DNA of 64,000 nt from Prochlorococcus sp. AG-347-K19. Its GTDB lineage: Bacteria; Cyanobacteriota; Cyanobacteriia; PCC-6307; Cyanobiaceae. The notes below the pieces were generated by a model that saw only the letters and a list, made by a program, of their open reading frames with translations, ran no database searches and was not told where the DNA came from. A program made the position numbers and the translations under genes. The DNA lies in contig QCCG01000002.1 in the NCBI GenBank assembly GCA_003281335.1, forward strand, positions 1 through 64,000. The letters run 5' to 3'. How positions within the stretch are numbered: the first letter of the stretch is position 1; the number at the start of each line of letters is the position of its first letter. Of the stretch, positions 54,646 to 62,922 are shown piece after piece.

Positions 54646-55548
54646 TTATGTAATTAATTCAATATCTCTTAAGATCCAGAATCCTGCAAATTTTTCGATA
54701 TACGGCGTTGACTGTATGGAAATAAATTGATAACCAAAATTTTTTTTATTCTCTAAAAACTTTATATTCAAAATGTTTGCATCTTTTTCTGGTAAATCAG
54801 TTACTAGCCACTTATCATCTTCTGAAGCTTCAAGTATGAGTTGGTTCTTATTCATGACTAATTTAATAGGTTCTAGACAACTGAACCATGCAGAAAGTGC
54901 TAAAGATCTATCTTTGCTAAAAAGTCTTAATCCTGGAACTAAATAATTATCATCTAAATCTTGCTGAATTGGGAAAATATCTCCAAATTCTATAGGCCAA
55001 TTTTCTGCTGATTTTAATTCTCCAATTGATATTTCAGAGATAGTTAAAGCATCGCCCCTCACTGCTTCTGGCAAAGGTTGAGGAGGATTTTCCATTTTTG
55101 AAGAAAAAGTAGGGGCTAATACACCTCTTACATAACCTTTTTCCTTTGGATAAATCTCTTTCTCAAGAAATTCGATTCTATCCAATAAATCGTAAGTTCT
55201 CCTACTTACAATAGCCTCAATACTAAGGGACTCCAGAGATTTTTTAATGATCGATTTCATTGACGACCTCCAGAATCGAACTATTGAAGGTTTCTCCCAC
55301 CCTTGTTTTTTTGCTTCACTTATTGCTTCATTTAGTGCTTTTGTAAGCCATACCGAGTTAACTTCATTGGCAGGGCATTTTTTATTCCAAAGAAAAATAT
55401 CTTCTGTCTTATAACTTCTTGTAGAGCAAATAATTAACTCCCACCTTTTTTTTCCGTTTGATTCAATAATTGGTCTTGAGTAAAAGTCTAATTCCCAATC
55501 TGAAATTTTTAATTTAAGACTTGACTCTATTTTTTTGTTGATGTTCAT
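54646..55548 (-). CDS. Tab2/Atab2-family RNA-binding protein
   Basis: This 300-residue protein of the Tab2 family has SDWELDFYSRPIIESNGKKRWELIICS at the start, a Trp-rich middle (VRFWRSSMKSIIKKS) and the C-terminal GFWILRDIELIT ending typical of the group. Chlamydomonas Tab2 is needed for translation of the psaB mRNA, and the cyanobacterial role is unproven. Its ATG overlaps the stop of the S1-domain gene by ATGA (55545-55548), so the two are translationally coupled. pgeF follows. Confidence 0.88.
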   Translation of the reverse strand: MNINKKIESSLKLKISDWELDFYSRPIIESNGKKRWELIICSTRSYKTEDIFLWNKKCPANEVNSVWLTKALNEAISEAKKQGWEKPSIVRFWRSSMKSIIKKSLESLSIEAIVSRRTYDLLDRIEFLEKEIYPKEKGYVRGVLAPTFSSKMENPPQPLPEAVRGDALTISEISIGELKSAENWPIEFGDIFPIQQDLDDNYLVPGLRLFSKDRSLALSAWFSCLEPIKLVMNKNQLILEASEDDKWLVTDLPEKDANILNIKFLENKKNFGYQFISIQSTPYIEKFAGFWILRDIELIT

Positions 55549-56750
55549 TTATCTTGTTCTTTTTTATCGAAGAGTGCTTTAGTTTTTAATGCTCTCTCTG
55601 TGGCTTCTTGCATAACTTTATGCTTATCAATAATTAATTCTCCCGCAGAATTTTCCAGGAGTGCTGTATTGAGACCAATGCGCCCTTTTTGGAGGTCAAT
55701 TTCAGATATCAAAGCCTTTATAATTTCCCCTTCTCGAAAAACCTCTCGTAAAGAACGTATCGATCCATTTGTTAGCGAGGATTGATGAAGAAGTCCACTT
55801 GCTCCCCCTAAATCAATAAAAAAGCCATATGGTTTTACAGCTAAAACTTCTCCTTCAATTAATTGACCTAACTCTAGACTTGTAAGTTTAGAAACTAATG
55901 ATGCTTTCTTCTCAGAGAGAACTAGTTTTCTGGATTCTGGATTAACCTCAAGAAACGCCACTTTTAGATTTTTGCCAACAAAAGATTGATAATCTTGACC
56001 ATCTTCAAGTTGGGATCTGGGGATAAATCCTCTTAATCCATCTACATCACAAGTAAGCCCACCCCTGTTAAATCCATTAATTAAAACATTAATTAATTCT
56101 CCATTTTTTGCGGAACTTGATACTTTCTCCCAACTTTGCCTGAGAATTAATGCCCGAGCGCTCACTGTCACCATCCCATCAGCATTTTGTTCTTTGATAA
56201 CCAAAACTTCCATTACAAGGCCTATGGAAAACTTTTCTTTAAAGTTAGTTATGACACCCAAACCACATTCTTTTTTGGGCATATAACCAGGTGCCTTTCC
56301 ACCTATGTCAACATATAATCCATCACTTTCGATTGCTATAACCGTACCTGAAATTGTTTCTCCAGTAGCCCCAATTGGCTCATTTGCATTTAGAGCCTCC
56401 AAAAAAGCACTTTCATCAAAATCGAATTCATCAACTGTTCTTTCTAATTGAAAATTTGTATTTTGCTCAGAAAAATTAAGCGGTCTATTTAAGTCTTGTT
56501 GAGTTAAATCTTGTTGAGAAATATCAAAATCCTTAGTCTTTTTATTACTGCCCTCAATTTCTTTTACTGAATTATCTTTAATGATTTGAGGTTTGATTGC
56601 AATATTTTCTTTTTTTATATCTTCTTGCGAATTGTTTTGCTCATTATTTATTTCTTGAGAATCTTTCTTGCTTATGTGAAGTACCTGAAGAGGTTTTTTA
56701 TTGCCCTTTGGTTGGATATTATCTTGGGCATTTTTATTACTTGCTCCCAT
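55545..56750 (-). CDS. S1 RNA-binding domain protein (ribosomal protein S1 homologue)
   Basis: This 401-residue protein has an acidic, Gln/Lys/Asn-rich N-terminal extension of about 130 residues (with a short repeat around SQQDLTQQDL), then three S1 domains beginning GETISGTVIAIESDGLYVDIGG, GELINVLINGFNRGGLTCDVDG and GQLIEGEVLAVKPYGFFIDLGG. It is too short for E. coli-type S1 with six repeats and fits the cyanobacterial S1 homologue B type (rps1b). It probably binds mRNA in the cytoplasm. tab2 follows by overlap. Confidence 0.88.
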   Translation of the reverse strand: MGASNKNAQDNIQPKGNKKPLQVLHISKKDSQEINNEQNNSQEDIKKENIAIKPQIIKDNSVKEIEGSNKKTKDFDISQQDLTQQDLNRPLNFSEQNTNFQLERTVDEFDFDESAFLEALNANEPIGATGETISGTVIAIESDGLYVDIGGKAPGYMPKKECGLGVITNFKEKFSIGLVMEVLVIKEQNADGMVTVSARALILRQSWEKVSSSAKNGELINVLINGFNRGGLTCDVDGLRGFIPRSQLEDGQDYQSFVGKNLKVAFLEVNPESRKLVLSEKKASLVSKLTSLELGQLIEGEVLAVKPYGFFIDLGGASGLLHQSSLTNGSIRSLREVFREGEIIKALISEIDLQKGRIGLNTALLENSAGELIIDKHKVMQEATERALKTKALFDKKEQDK

Positions 56751-56816
56751 CGTAGGTAAAATAAGAATAATTAATTATTAACATACTCTAAATGTTAGTA
56801 CTCAAAATTTAAATTA

Positions 56817-57611
56817 ATGAACTTTAAACCAATATCTAATAAATTTGAATATTTAAATTGGCAAGAAATTGAGAGTATTGCAAAAGAAAAAAGATCAACA
56901 GTGATTTGGCCATTTGGTGCTGTTGAGCAACATGGACCTCATTTGCCTCTCGCTACAGATAGTATTTTTGTTGATGACATCATTAGCGAAGTTTTTAAAT
57001 TATTACCTGCCGATATTCCATTAAAAAAACTTCCAACTCAATATTTTGGGTTTTCGCCAGAACATAAAGGTTTTGCTGGGACAATTTCACTTTCCTCAAA
57101 TTTAATAACCTCAATGATTAAGGAAGTCGGAGGTCAATTATCTGAAATGGGTTTTAAAAGATTGATATTAATAAATGGACATGGAGGTCAAATCTCATTA
57201 CTAAATACAGCGGCAAGAGAGCTAAGAAGTTTATCACCAGCGATGGCAGTTTTCCCTTGTTTTCTATGGAGTGGTGTTAATGGATTAAGTGAATTGTTAA
57301 CAAAAACTGAGCTCGAGGAGGGGCTTCATGCCTCTTTAGCTGAAACAAGTTTGATGCTCGCTTTAAAACCAGAATTAGTAGGTGATGAACGCCCAAATGA
57401 GGGTATTAAAGGACAAATCCCAGAAGGCTGGAGTTTAGAGGGGAACGCGCCTATTGCATGGCTTACTGACGACTTTAGTAAATCAGGTGTTATTGGAGAT
57501 AGTAGAGGAGCAAATGAGTCTTTAGGAAAAAATCTAAAGGAATTATTGATTAATCATTGGTTCAAATTGATTATGAATCTTATGCAATCAGATTGGCCTA
57601 ACAATTCTTAA
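56817..57611 (+). CDS. creatininase-family amidohydrolase
   Basis: This 264-residue protein is of the creatininase/formamide hydrolase family (creatininase, ArfB, MftE). Metal ligands are visible: Glu and His in GAVEQHGPHLPLATDS (about residues 38-52), His in INGHGGQ (about residue 122) and Glu in ASLAETSLMLAL. The physiological substrate in cyanobacteria is unknown. It lies 111 bases upstream of ado on the same strand but with its own gap and promoter between, so co-transcription is uncertain. Confidence 0.9.
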   Translation: MNFKPISNKFEYLNWQEIESIAKEKRSTVIWPFGAVEQHGPHLPLATDSIFVDDIISEVFKLLPADIPLKKLPTQYFGFSPEHKGFAGTISLSSNLITSMIKEVGGQLSEMGFKRLILINGHGGQISLLNTAARELRSLSPAMAVFPCFLWSGVNGLSELLTKTELEEGLHASLAETSLMLALKPELVGDERPNEGIKGQIPEGWSLEGNAPIAWLTDDFSKSGVIGDSRGANESLGKNLKELLINHWFKLIMNLMQSDWPNNS

Positions 57612-57677
57612 ATAAATTTAAGTAAAAAATGTGACTTAATAATTGAAACTATTTTCATGATATTTAAATAAACCCTC

Positions 57678-57683
57678 TATAAT
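57678..57683 (+). promoter_or_regulatory. -10 element of the ado promoter
   Basis: TATAAT at 57678-57683 fits a -10 with initiation near base 57690. That would make the ATG at 57696 almost leaderless and leaves about 33 bases before the ATG at 57723, so it supports the latter as the ado start. Confidence 0.5.
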
Positions 57684-57722
57684 CGTGTAATATTCATGCA
57701 TAATGAACTAAAGATTACCGAC

Positions 57723-58451
57723 ATGCAAACTCTAGAATCAAATAAAAAAACTATTGAAGAATCGATTAATCCGATTTCTTTAGATTTACCTGACTTCACT
57801 ACAGATTCTTATAAGGATGCATACAGTAGAATAAATGCAATTGTTATAGAGGGAGAGCAAGAGGCTCATGATAATTACATTTCAATAGCAACTTTAATTC
57901 CAAATGAGTTAGAGGAATTAACTAAATTGGCGAGAATGGAAATGAAGCATAAAAAAGGCTTTACAGCATGTGGAAGAAATTTAGGTGTAGTAGCTGATAT
58001 GGATTTTGCTAAAAAATTCTTTTCTAAATTACATGGTAATTTTCAAGTTGCTCTTGAAAAAGGAAATTTAACAACATGTCTTTTAATACAAGCAATCTTA
58101 ATTGAAGCATTTGCAATTTCTGCTTATAACGTCTACATAAGAGTTGCGGATCCTTTTGCAAAAAAAATTACAGAGGGAGTGGTTAAAGATGAATATCTTC
58201 ATTTAAATTACGGTCAAGAGTGGCTTAAAGAGAATTTATCAACTTGTAAAGAGGAATTAATGGAAGCTAATAAGGTTAATCTTCCGTTAATTAAAAAAAT
58301 GTTAGATGAAGTAGCAGATGACGCATCAGTTTTAGCTATGGACAGAGAAGAATTAATGGAAGAATTTATGATTGCTTATCAAGATACATTGATGGAAATA
58401 GGTCTAGATAATAGAGAAATTGCAAGAATGGCTATGGCAGCTATTGTCTAA
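57723..58451 (+). CDS. ado: aldehyde deformylating oxygenase (alkane synthesis)
   Basis: ADO cleaves fatty aldehydes to alkanes and formate using a di-iron centre. From ATG 57723 the protein has 242 residues, the usual length, beginning MQTLESNKKT. An upstream in-frame ATG (57696) would add nine residues. Iron ligands are in EGEQEAHDNY, MEMKHKKGF (ExxH), LIEAFAI and KDEYLHLNYG (ExxH). The companion reductase aar follows after 108 bases. Together they make C15/C17 alkanes found in thylakoid membranes. Confidence 0.96.
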   Translation: MQTLESNKKTIEESINPISLDLPDFTTDSYKDAYSRINAIVIEGEQEAHDNYISIATLIPNELEELTKLARMEMKHKKGFTACGRNLGVVADMDFAKKFFSKLHGNFQVALEKGNLTTCLLIQAILIEAFAISAYNVYIRVADPFAKKITEGVVKDEYLHLNYGQEWLKENLSTCKEELMEANKVNLPLIKKMLDEVADDASVLAMDREELMEEFMIAYQDTLMEIGLDNREIARMAMAAIV

Positions 58452-58559
58452 TTACATTTAAAATTAATTAAGGCTTTTAATAATTAATCAAACCTATTTA
58501 AGTACTTACCTCTGTGCTATTGTTCATAACATCGTATAGAAACCATTTATAAATTTTAA

Positions 58560-59600
58560 ATGTTTGGGTTAATAGGCCACTCAACCAGTTTTGAAGATGC
58601 AAAAAGAAAAGCTTCGATGCTAGGCTTTGATCACATTGCTGATGGCGACTTGGATGTTTGGTGTACTGCTCCTCCTCAGCTTGTTGAAAACGTAGAAGTT
58701 AAGAGTGCAACTGGAATATCTATTGAAGGTTCTTATATAGATTCGTGCTTTGTTCCTGAAATGCTTTCTAGGTTTAAAACCGCTAGAAGAAAAGTACTAA
58801 ATGCTATGGAACTAGCTCAGAAAAAAGGGATTAATATTACTGCTTTAGGAGGATTTACTTCTATTATTTTTGAGAATTTTAATCTTCTACAGCATAAACA
58901 AATTAGAAATACTTCATTAGAGTGGGAAAGGTTTACTACTGGCAATACTCATACCGCCTGGGTTATTTGTAAGCAATTAGAAATAAATGCTCCTCGCATT
59001 GGGATAGACCTTAAAAAAGCAACTGTTGCTGTAATTGGTGCTACAGGTGATATTGGTAGCGCTGTTTGTAGGTGGCTTATCAATAAAACTGGGATTTCAG
59101 AACTTCTTATGGTAGCAAGACAACAAGAACCTCTAGCGTTGTTACAAAAAGAATTAGATGGTGGCACCATAACAAGTTTGGATGAGGCATTGCCTCAGGC
59201 GGACGTTGTTGTGTGGGTTGCAAGTATGCCTAAAACTATTGAAATTGATACTGAAAACTTAAAAAAACCATGTTTAATGATTGATGGTGGATACCCCAAA
59301 AATCTTGATGAGAAATTTCAGGGTGAAAATATTTATGTTTTAAAAGGAGGTATAGTAGAGTTTTTCAATGATATTGGTTGGAATATGATGGAACTTGCGG
59401 AAATGCAAAACCCTCAGCGAGAGATGTTTGCTTGCTTTGCAGAAGCTATGATTTTAGAATTTGAAAAGTGTCATACAAACTTTAGTTGGGGAAGAAATAA
59501 CATTTCCCTTGAAAAGATGGAATTTATTGGAGCAGCTTCTTTAAAGCATGGTTTTTCCGCCATTGGACTTGATAAGCAGCCTAAAGTATTAACTGTCTAA
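58560..59600 (+). CDS. aar: acyl-ACP reductase
   Basis: AAR reduces acyl-ACP to fatty aldehyde for ADO. The 346-residue protein has [25 protein letters not shown] at the start, a Rossmann motif [18 protein letters not shown] at about residue 157, and the catalytic Cys in [14 protein letters not shown] at about residue 293. The downstream neighbour accA begins 3 bases after the stop, so accA may share the transcript. The link to fatty-acid supply is the conserved cyanobacterial arrangement. Confidence 0.97.
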   Translation: MFGLIGHSTSFEDAKRKASMLGFDHIADGDLDVWCTAPPQLVENVEVKSATGISIEGSYIDSCFVPEMLSRFKTARRKVLNAMELAQKKGINITALGGFTSIIFENFNLLQHKQIRNTSLEWERFTTGNTHTAWVICKQLEINAPRIGIDLKKATVAVIGATGDIGSAVCRWLINKTGISELLMVARQQEPLALLQKELDGGTITSLDEALPQADVVVWVASMPKTIEIDTENLKKPCLMIDGGYPKNLDEKFQGENIYVLKGGIVEFFNDIGWNMMELAEMQNPQREMFACFAEAMILEFEKCHTNFSWGRNNISLEKMEFIGAASLKHGFSAIGLDKQPKVLTV

Positions 59601-59603
59601 ATC

Positions 59604-60611
59604 ATGGCTAAACGTTACCTTCTTGATTTTGAAAAGCCTCTTGTTGAACTTGAGAAGCAGATAGAGCAAATTAAAGAATTAGCTCGAGATTCAGAGGTAG
59701 ATGTTAGCCAACAGCTTCTACAGCTTGAAACCTTGGCTGCTAGAAGAAGAGAAGAAATATTTAAATCTCTCACCCCTGCTCAAAAGATTCAGGTAGCTAG
59801 ACATCCTCAAAGACCAAGTACTTTGGACTTTGTCCAAATGTTTTGTGATGACTGGATCGAATTACATGGAGACAGAAATGGTGGCGATGATATGGCATTA
59901 ATTGGGGGGATAGGTTCTATAAATAATAGACCAGTGTTGATGTTAGGGCATCAAAAAGGAAGGGATACAAAAGAAAATGTAGTAAGAAACTTTGGGATGG
60001 CAAAACCAGGAGGTTACAGAAAAGCTCTTAGATTAATGCAGCATGCAAATAGATTTTCTTTACCAATTCTTACATTTATTGATACTCCTGGAGCTTATGC
60101 TGGTTTAAAAGCTGAAGAACAAGGTCAAGGTGAAGCGATTGCAAGAAACCTTCGAGAGATGTTTGGATTGAAAGTTCCAATTGTGGCCACTGTCATTGGA
60201 GAAGGAGGTTCTGGAGGAGCACTTGGAATAGGTGTTGCCGATAGGTTACTAATGTTTGAACACAGTGTTTACACAGTTGCTAGTCCGGAAGCATGTGCAT
60301 CAATTTTGTGGAGAGATGCTGCGAAGGCACCAGAAGCTGCATCAGCACTTAAAATTACAGGTAAAGATTTACTTAAATTAGGTATAATAGATGAGGTATT
60401 ACCAGAACCTTCTGGTGGGAATAATTGGGCTCCTTTAGATGCTGGTAATACACTAAAAGAGGCTATCGAGAAACACCTTAATGTTTTACTGCAAATGCCT
60501 GAAGACGAATTAATTGAGGAAAGATACAAAAAGTTTAGGGTTTTAGGTAAATTTATCGAAGCAAATAATATTGAAGAAATTTATAGTGAAATCCCCCAAA
60601 TAACTGAATAA
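59604..60611 (+). CDS. accA: acetyl-CoA carboxylase carboxyltransferase alpha subunit
   Basis: AccA with AccD forms the carboxyltransferase that makes malonyl-CoA, the first step of fatty-acid synthesis. The 335-residue protein shows [41 protein letters not shown], the [11 protein letters not shown] and [14 protein letters not shown] substrate segments, and [42 protein letters not shown]. It starts 3 bases after aar, and the next SDR gene starts one base after its stop. Confidence 0.98.
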   Translation: MAKRYLLDFEKPLVELEKQIEQIKELARDSEVDVSQQLLQLETLAARRREEIFKSLTPAQKIQVARHPQRPSTLDFVQMFCDDWIELHGDRNGGDDMALIGGIGSINNRPVLMLGHQKGRDTKENVVRNFGMAKPGGYRKALRLMQHANRFSLPILTFIDTPGAYAGLKAEEQGQGEAIARNLREMFGLKVPIVATVIGEGGSGGALGIGVADRLLMFEHSVYTVASPEACASILWRDAAKAPEAASALKITGKDLLKLGIIDEVLPEPSGGNNWAPLDAGNTLKEAIEKHLNVLLQMPEDELIEERYKKFRVLGKFIEANNIEEIYSEIPQITE

Positions 60612-60612
60612 C

Positions 60613-61320
60613 TTGAAACTAGCTTTTATAACGGGTGCTACTAAAGGTATTGGTAGATCTACCGCAATTACTTTTGCAAATGCTGGCTGGGATTTAATTT
60701 TACTCTCCAGGAATATGGATTTAATGGAGAAACTAAAGAGCGAACTATTGACCACTAAATCAAAAATTAACCTAGTAAAATGTGATTTATCTAATCCTCT
60801 AGATATAGAGCATTGTGTTAAAGAGGCAATTGAGAAGTATGGGTGCCCTTCAGTATTGATAAACAACGCCGGTTGTGCATTTAATGGCCCTTTAGTTGAA
60901 ATGGAATTAGGTCAATGGGAACAAACTATTCAAATAAACCTCACAAGTGTTTTTCAAATTTGTAGTTCAATAATTCCTCAAATGAGAAAAAATGGTGGTT
61001 TAGTTATTAATGTTAGTAGTCATGCTTCTTATAATGCATTCCCCCAATGGGGAGCTTATTGTGTTTCAAAATCTGCACTAGCTATGTTTACTAAATGCTT
61101 GAGGGAGGAAGAGAGATCTAATTCAATAAGAGCGTGCACAATAACTCTTGGTTCAGTAAATACTCCTCTTTGGGATTCCGAATCAATCAATTCTGATTTT
61201 GATAGAACTTCTATGCTATCCTCAAAAGAAGTATCAGAAACTATTCTCTACATGGCTCAAAAACCTGAATCACAATTGATCGAAGACTTGACTTTGATGC
61301 CTTCTGGCGGAGCCTTTTAA
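60613..61320 (+). CDS. short-chain dehydrogenase/reductase (FabG-like)
   Basis: This 235-residue SDR enzyme has TGATKGIGRS cofactor motif near residue 7, INNAG at about residue 84, and the catalytic Ser/Tyr/Lys in NVSS and AYCVSKSA (Tyr-x-x-x-Lys, about residue 150). The start is TTG at 60613, one base after accA. The immediate context with accA and aar suggests a role in lipid or aldehyde metabolism, but this is inference; a general oxidoreductase role is possible. Confidence 0.88.
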   Translation: MKLAFITGATKGIGRSTAITFANAGWDLILLSRNMDLMEKLKSELLTTKSKINLVKCDLSNPLDIEHCVKEAIEKYGCPSVLINNAGCAFNGPLVEMELGQWEQTIQINLTSVFQICSSIIPQMRKNGGLVINVSSHASYNAFPQWGAYCVSKSALAMFTKCLREEERSNSIRACTITLGSVNTPLWDSESINSDFDRTSMLSSKEVSETILYMAQKPESQLIEDLTLMPSGGAF

Positions 61321-61381
61321 ACATTCTGATTATCTGATTAATACTAAAACAGTGATTTTTTTTAGTGCTATTTGAACCCGA

Positions 61382-61410
61382 TTGAACAAGAGAATGTGAT
61401 ATAGTATATA
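61382..61410 (+). promoter_or_regulatory. possible folE promoter (TTGAAC-17-TATATA)
   Basis: TTGAAC at 61382-61387 and TATATA at 61405-61410 are spaced by 17 bases, a sigma-70-type arrangement in the 153-base gap before folE. TATAGT at 61400-61405 is an alternative -10. The match is suggestive only in this A/T-rich DNA. Confidence 0.35.
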
Positions 61411-61473
61411 AGCAATTAAGCTTTTGGAAGATACAGTAAATTAAGTTGCATACAATTTTCTGTTTAAAATTTT

Positions 61474-62214
61474 ATGACCTCTACATTACCCAACGATAAT
61501 ATTAGAAACTTTGACGACCAGATTACTAATAAACTAATTTCTGAAATTATTAGAGACAGAATTAAGAATTCTGGGAAAAGATTTAGTGCCAACGATAATA
61601 TTTCTGATTTTATAAATCCTGGTGAATTAGAAATTTTAGAAAAAGAAGTAGCCTCAAGGGTTAAAGACTTACTAAAGTCTCTGGTAATAGATGTTGAAAA
61701 TGATCATAACACTCAAGAAACTGCTGAAAGAGTTTCCAAAATGTATTTAAATGAAGTTTTTAAAGGCAGATATCATGAACAACCTAAAGTTACAAGTTTC
61801 CCTAATGACAAGAATCTTGATGAAATTTATACGGTTGGCCCAATTTCTGTCAGATCTGCATGTTCACACCACTTAGTTCCAATTCTAGGGGAGTGTTGGA
61901 TAGGTATTAAACCTGGAAATAAAGTCATAGGGCTTTCAAAATTTGCGAGAGTTGCTGATTGGGTTTTTTCAAGACCTCATATTCAGGAAGAAGCTGTAAT
62001 GATTCTTGCAGATGAAATTGAAAAACTATGCGAACCTAAAGGTTTAGGAATTATTGTAAAAGCCCAACATTATTGTATGAAGTGGAGGGGAGTCAAAGAA
62101 CCAAATACAAGTATGATTAATTCTGTCGTGAGAGGCGATTTTAGACACGATTTAAGTTTAAAACAAGAATTCTTTGAGCTTGTAAAACAGCAGTCCGCTA
62201 CTAATAATTACTAA
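61474..62214 (+). CDS. folE: GTP cyclohydrolase I
   Basis: FolE makes dihydroneopterin triphosphate from GTP, the entry to folate and pterin synthesis. The 246-residue protein has an N-terminal extension, then QETAERVSKMYLNEVFKGRYHEQP, the zinc and substrate segment SACSHHLVPILGECWIG (Cys and His ligands), KFARVADWVFSRPHIQEEAV, and IVKAQHYCMKWRGVKEP, intact. Its 3' end overlaps the convergent trpF by four bases. phhB, another pterin gene, is at 20228. Confidence 0.97.
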   Translation: MTSTLPNDNIRNFDDQITNKLISEIIRDRIKNSGKRFSANDNISDFINPGELEILEKEVASRVKDLLKSLVIDVENDHNTQETAERVSKMYLNEVFKGRYHEQPKVTSFPNDKNLDEIYTVGPISVRSACSHHLVPILGECWIGIKPGNKVIGLSKFARVADWVFSRPHIQEEAVMILADEIEKLCEPKGLGIIVKAQHYCMKWRGVKEPNTSMINSVVRGDFRHDLSLKQEFFELVKQQSATNNY

Positions 62215-62882
62215 TTTCTTTTCAAAAACTTAAAAAGATCTTCTGTTTTTTTAATATCTTTTAAACCTGGAGATATTTCAATACTACTTGAAATATCTAA
62301 TCCATCTGGTTTGAAATCAGTGAGGATTTCATCAATCCATTCAATTGATATTCCACCTGCTAACCACCATGGTTTGCTAAATTTCAAATTCTTTAGATGT
62401 ATAGAATTTATTCTTTTCCCTGAACCTCCATAAGTTTCTTTATTCCAAGAATCAAGTACTATAGCATCTACAAAATCCTCAAAAGGTTTTATTTTATCTA
62501 TGTCCTTTTCTGTTTTTATTCTGAAAGCTTTCCATAGGCCAATATTGGGAATTTTTTCCCTTATTTTTTTGCAATAATCAATATCTTCATCTCCATGTAA
62601 TTGGATGATAGTTTCAGTGGGGTATCCTAAGAAATTTTTAATAATTAAGTCTATTGGACAATTTTGCACAACTGAAATCCTCTCGATTTTTGGATAAAAA
62701 TTTTCTAGGGTTTTAAATATTTTTTTCTTAATTTCAGCTGATACATACCTTGGAGACTCTTCAACCGAAATAATGCCAATAGCATTCGCTCCTAATTTAG
62801 CGACTTGAAGAGCTTGTTCTTCAGAAGTTAGTCCACAAATTTTAACTAAAGGATTAGTCTTGGGCATATTATTATCCTGCAT
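62211..62882 (-). CDS. trpF: phosphoribosylanthranilate isomerase
   Basis: TrpF catalyses the Amadori rearrangement in tryptophan synthesis. The 223-residue TIM-barrel protein has the catalytic Cys in VKICGLTSEEQA (about residue 14), IQLHGDEDIDYC, DAIVLDSWNKETYGGSGKRIN with the catalytic Asp, and WWLAGGISIEWIDEI and GLDISSSIE for phosphate binding. It ends convergently with folE and is read away from the M50 protease gene, whose start is 41 bases away. Confidence 0.95.
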   Translation of the reverse strand: MQDNNMPKTNPLVKICGLTSEEQALQVAKLGANAIGIISVEESPRYVSAEIKKKIFKTLENFYPKIERISVVQNCPIDLIIKNFLGYPTETIIQLHGDEDIDYCKKIREKIPNIGLWKAFRIKTEKDIDKIKPFEDFVDAIVLDSWNKETYGGSGKRINSIHLKNLKFSKPWWLAGGISIEWIDEILTDFKPDGLDISSSIEISPGLKDIKKTEDLFKFLKRN

Positions 62883-62922
62883 GTAAGATTGATATTATTG
62901 CTAAATATAGCGGAGATTATTT

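Noticed and set aside
58463-58488. ATTAATTA/TAATTAAT inverted repeat after ado as terminator
   Set aside because: An all-A/T stem with a 10-base loop and no T-tract; too weak to call.
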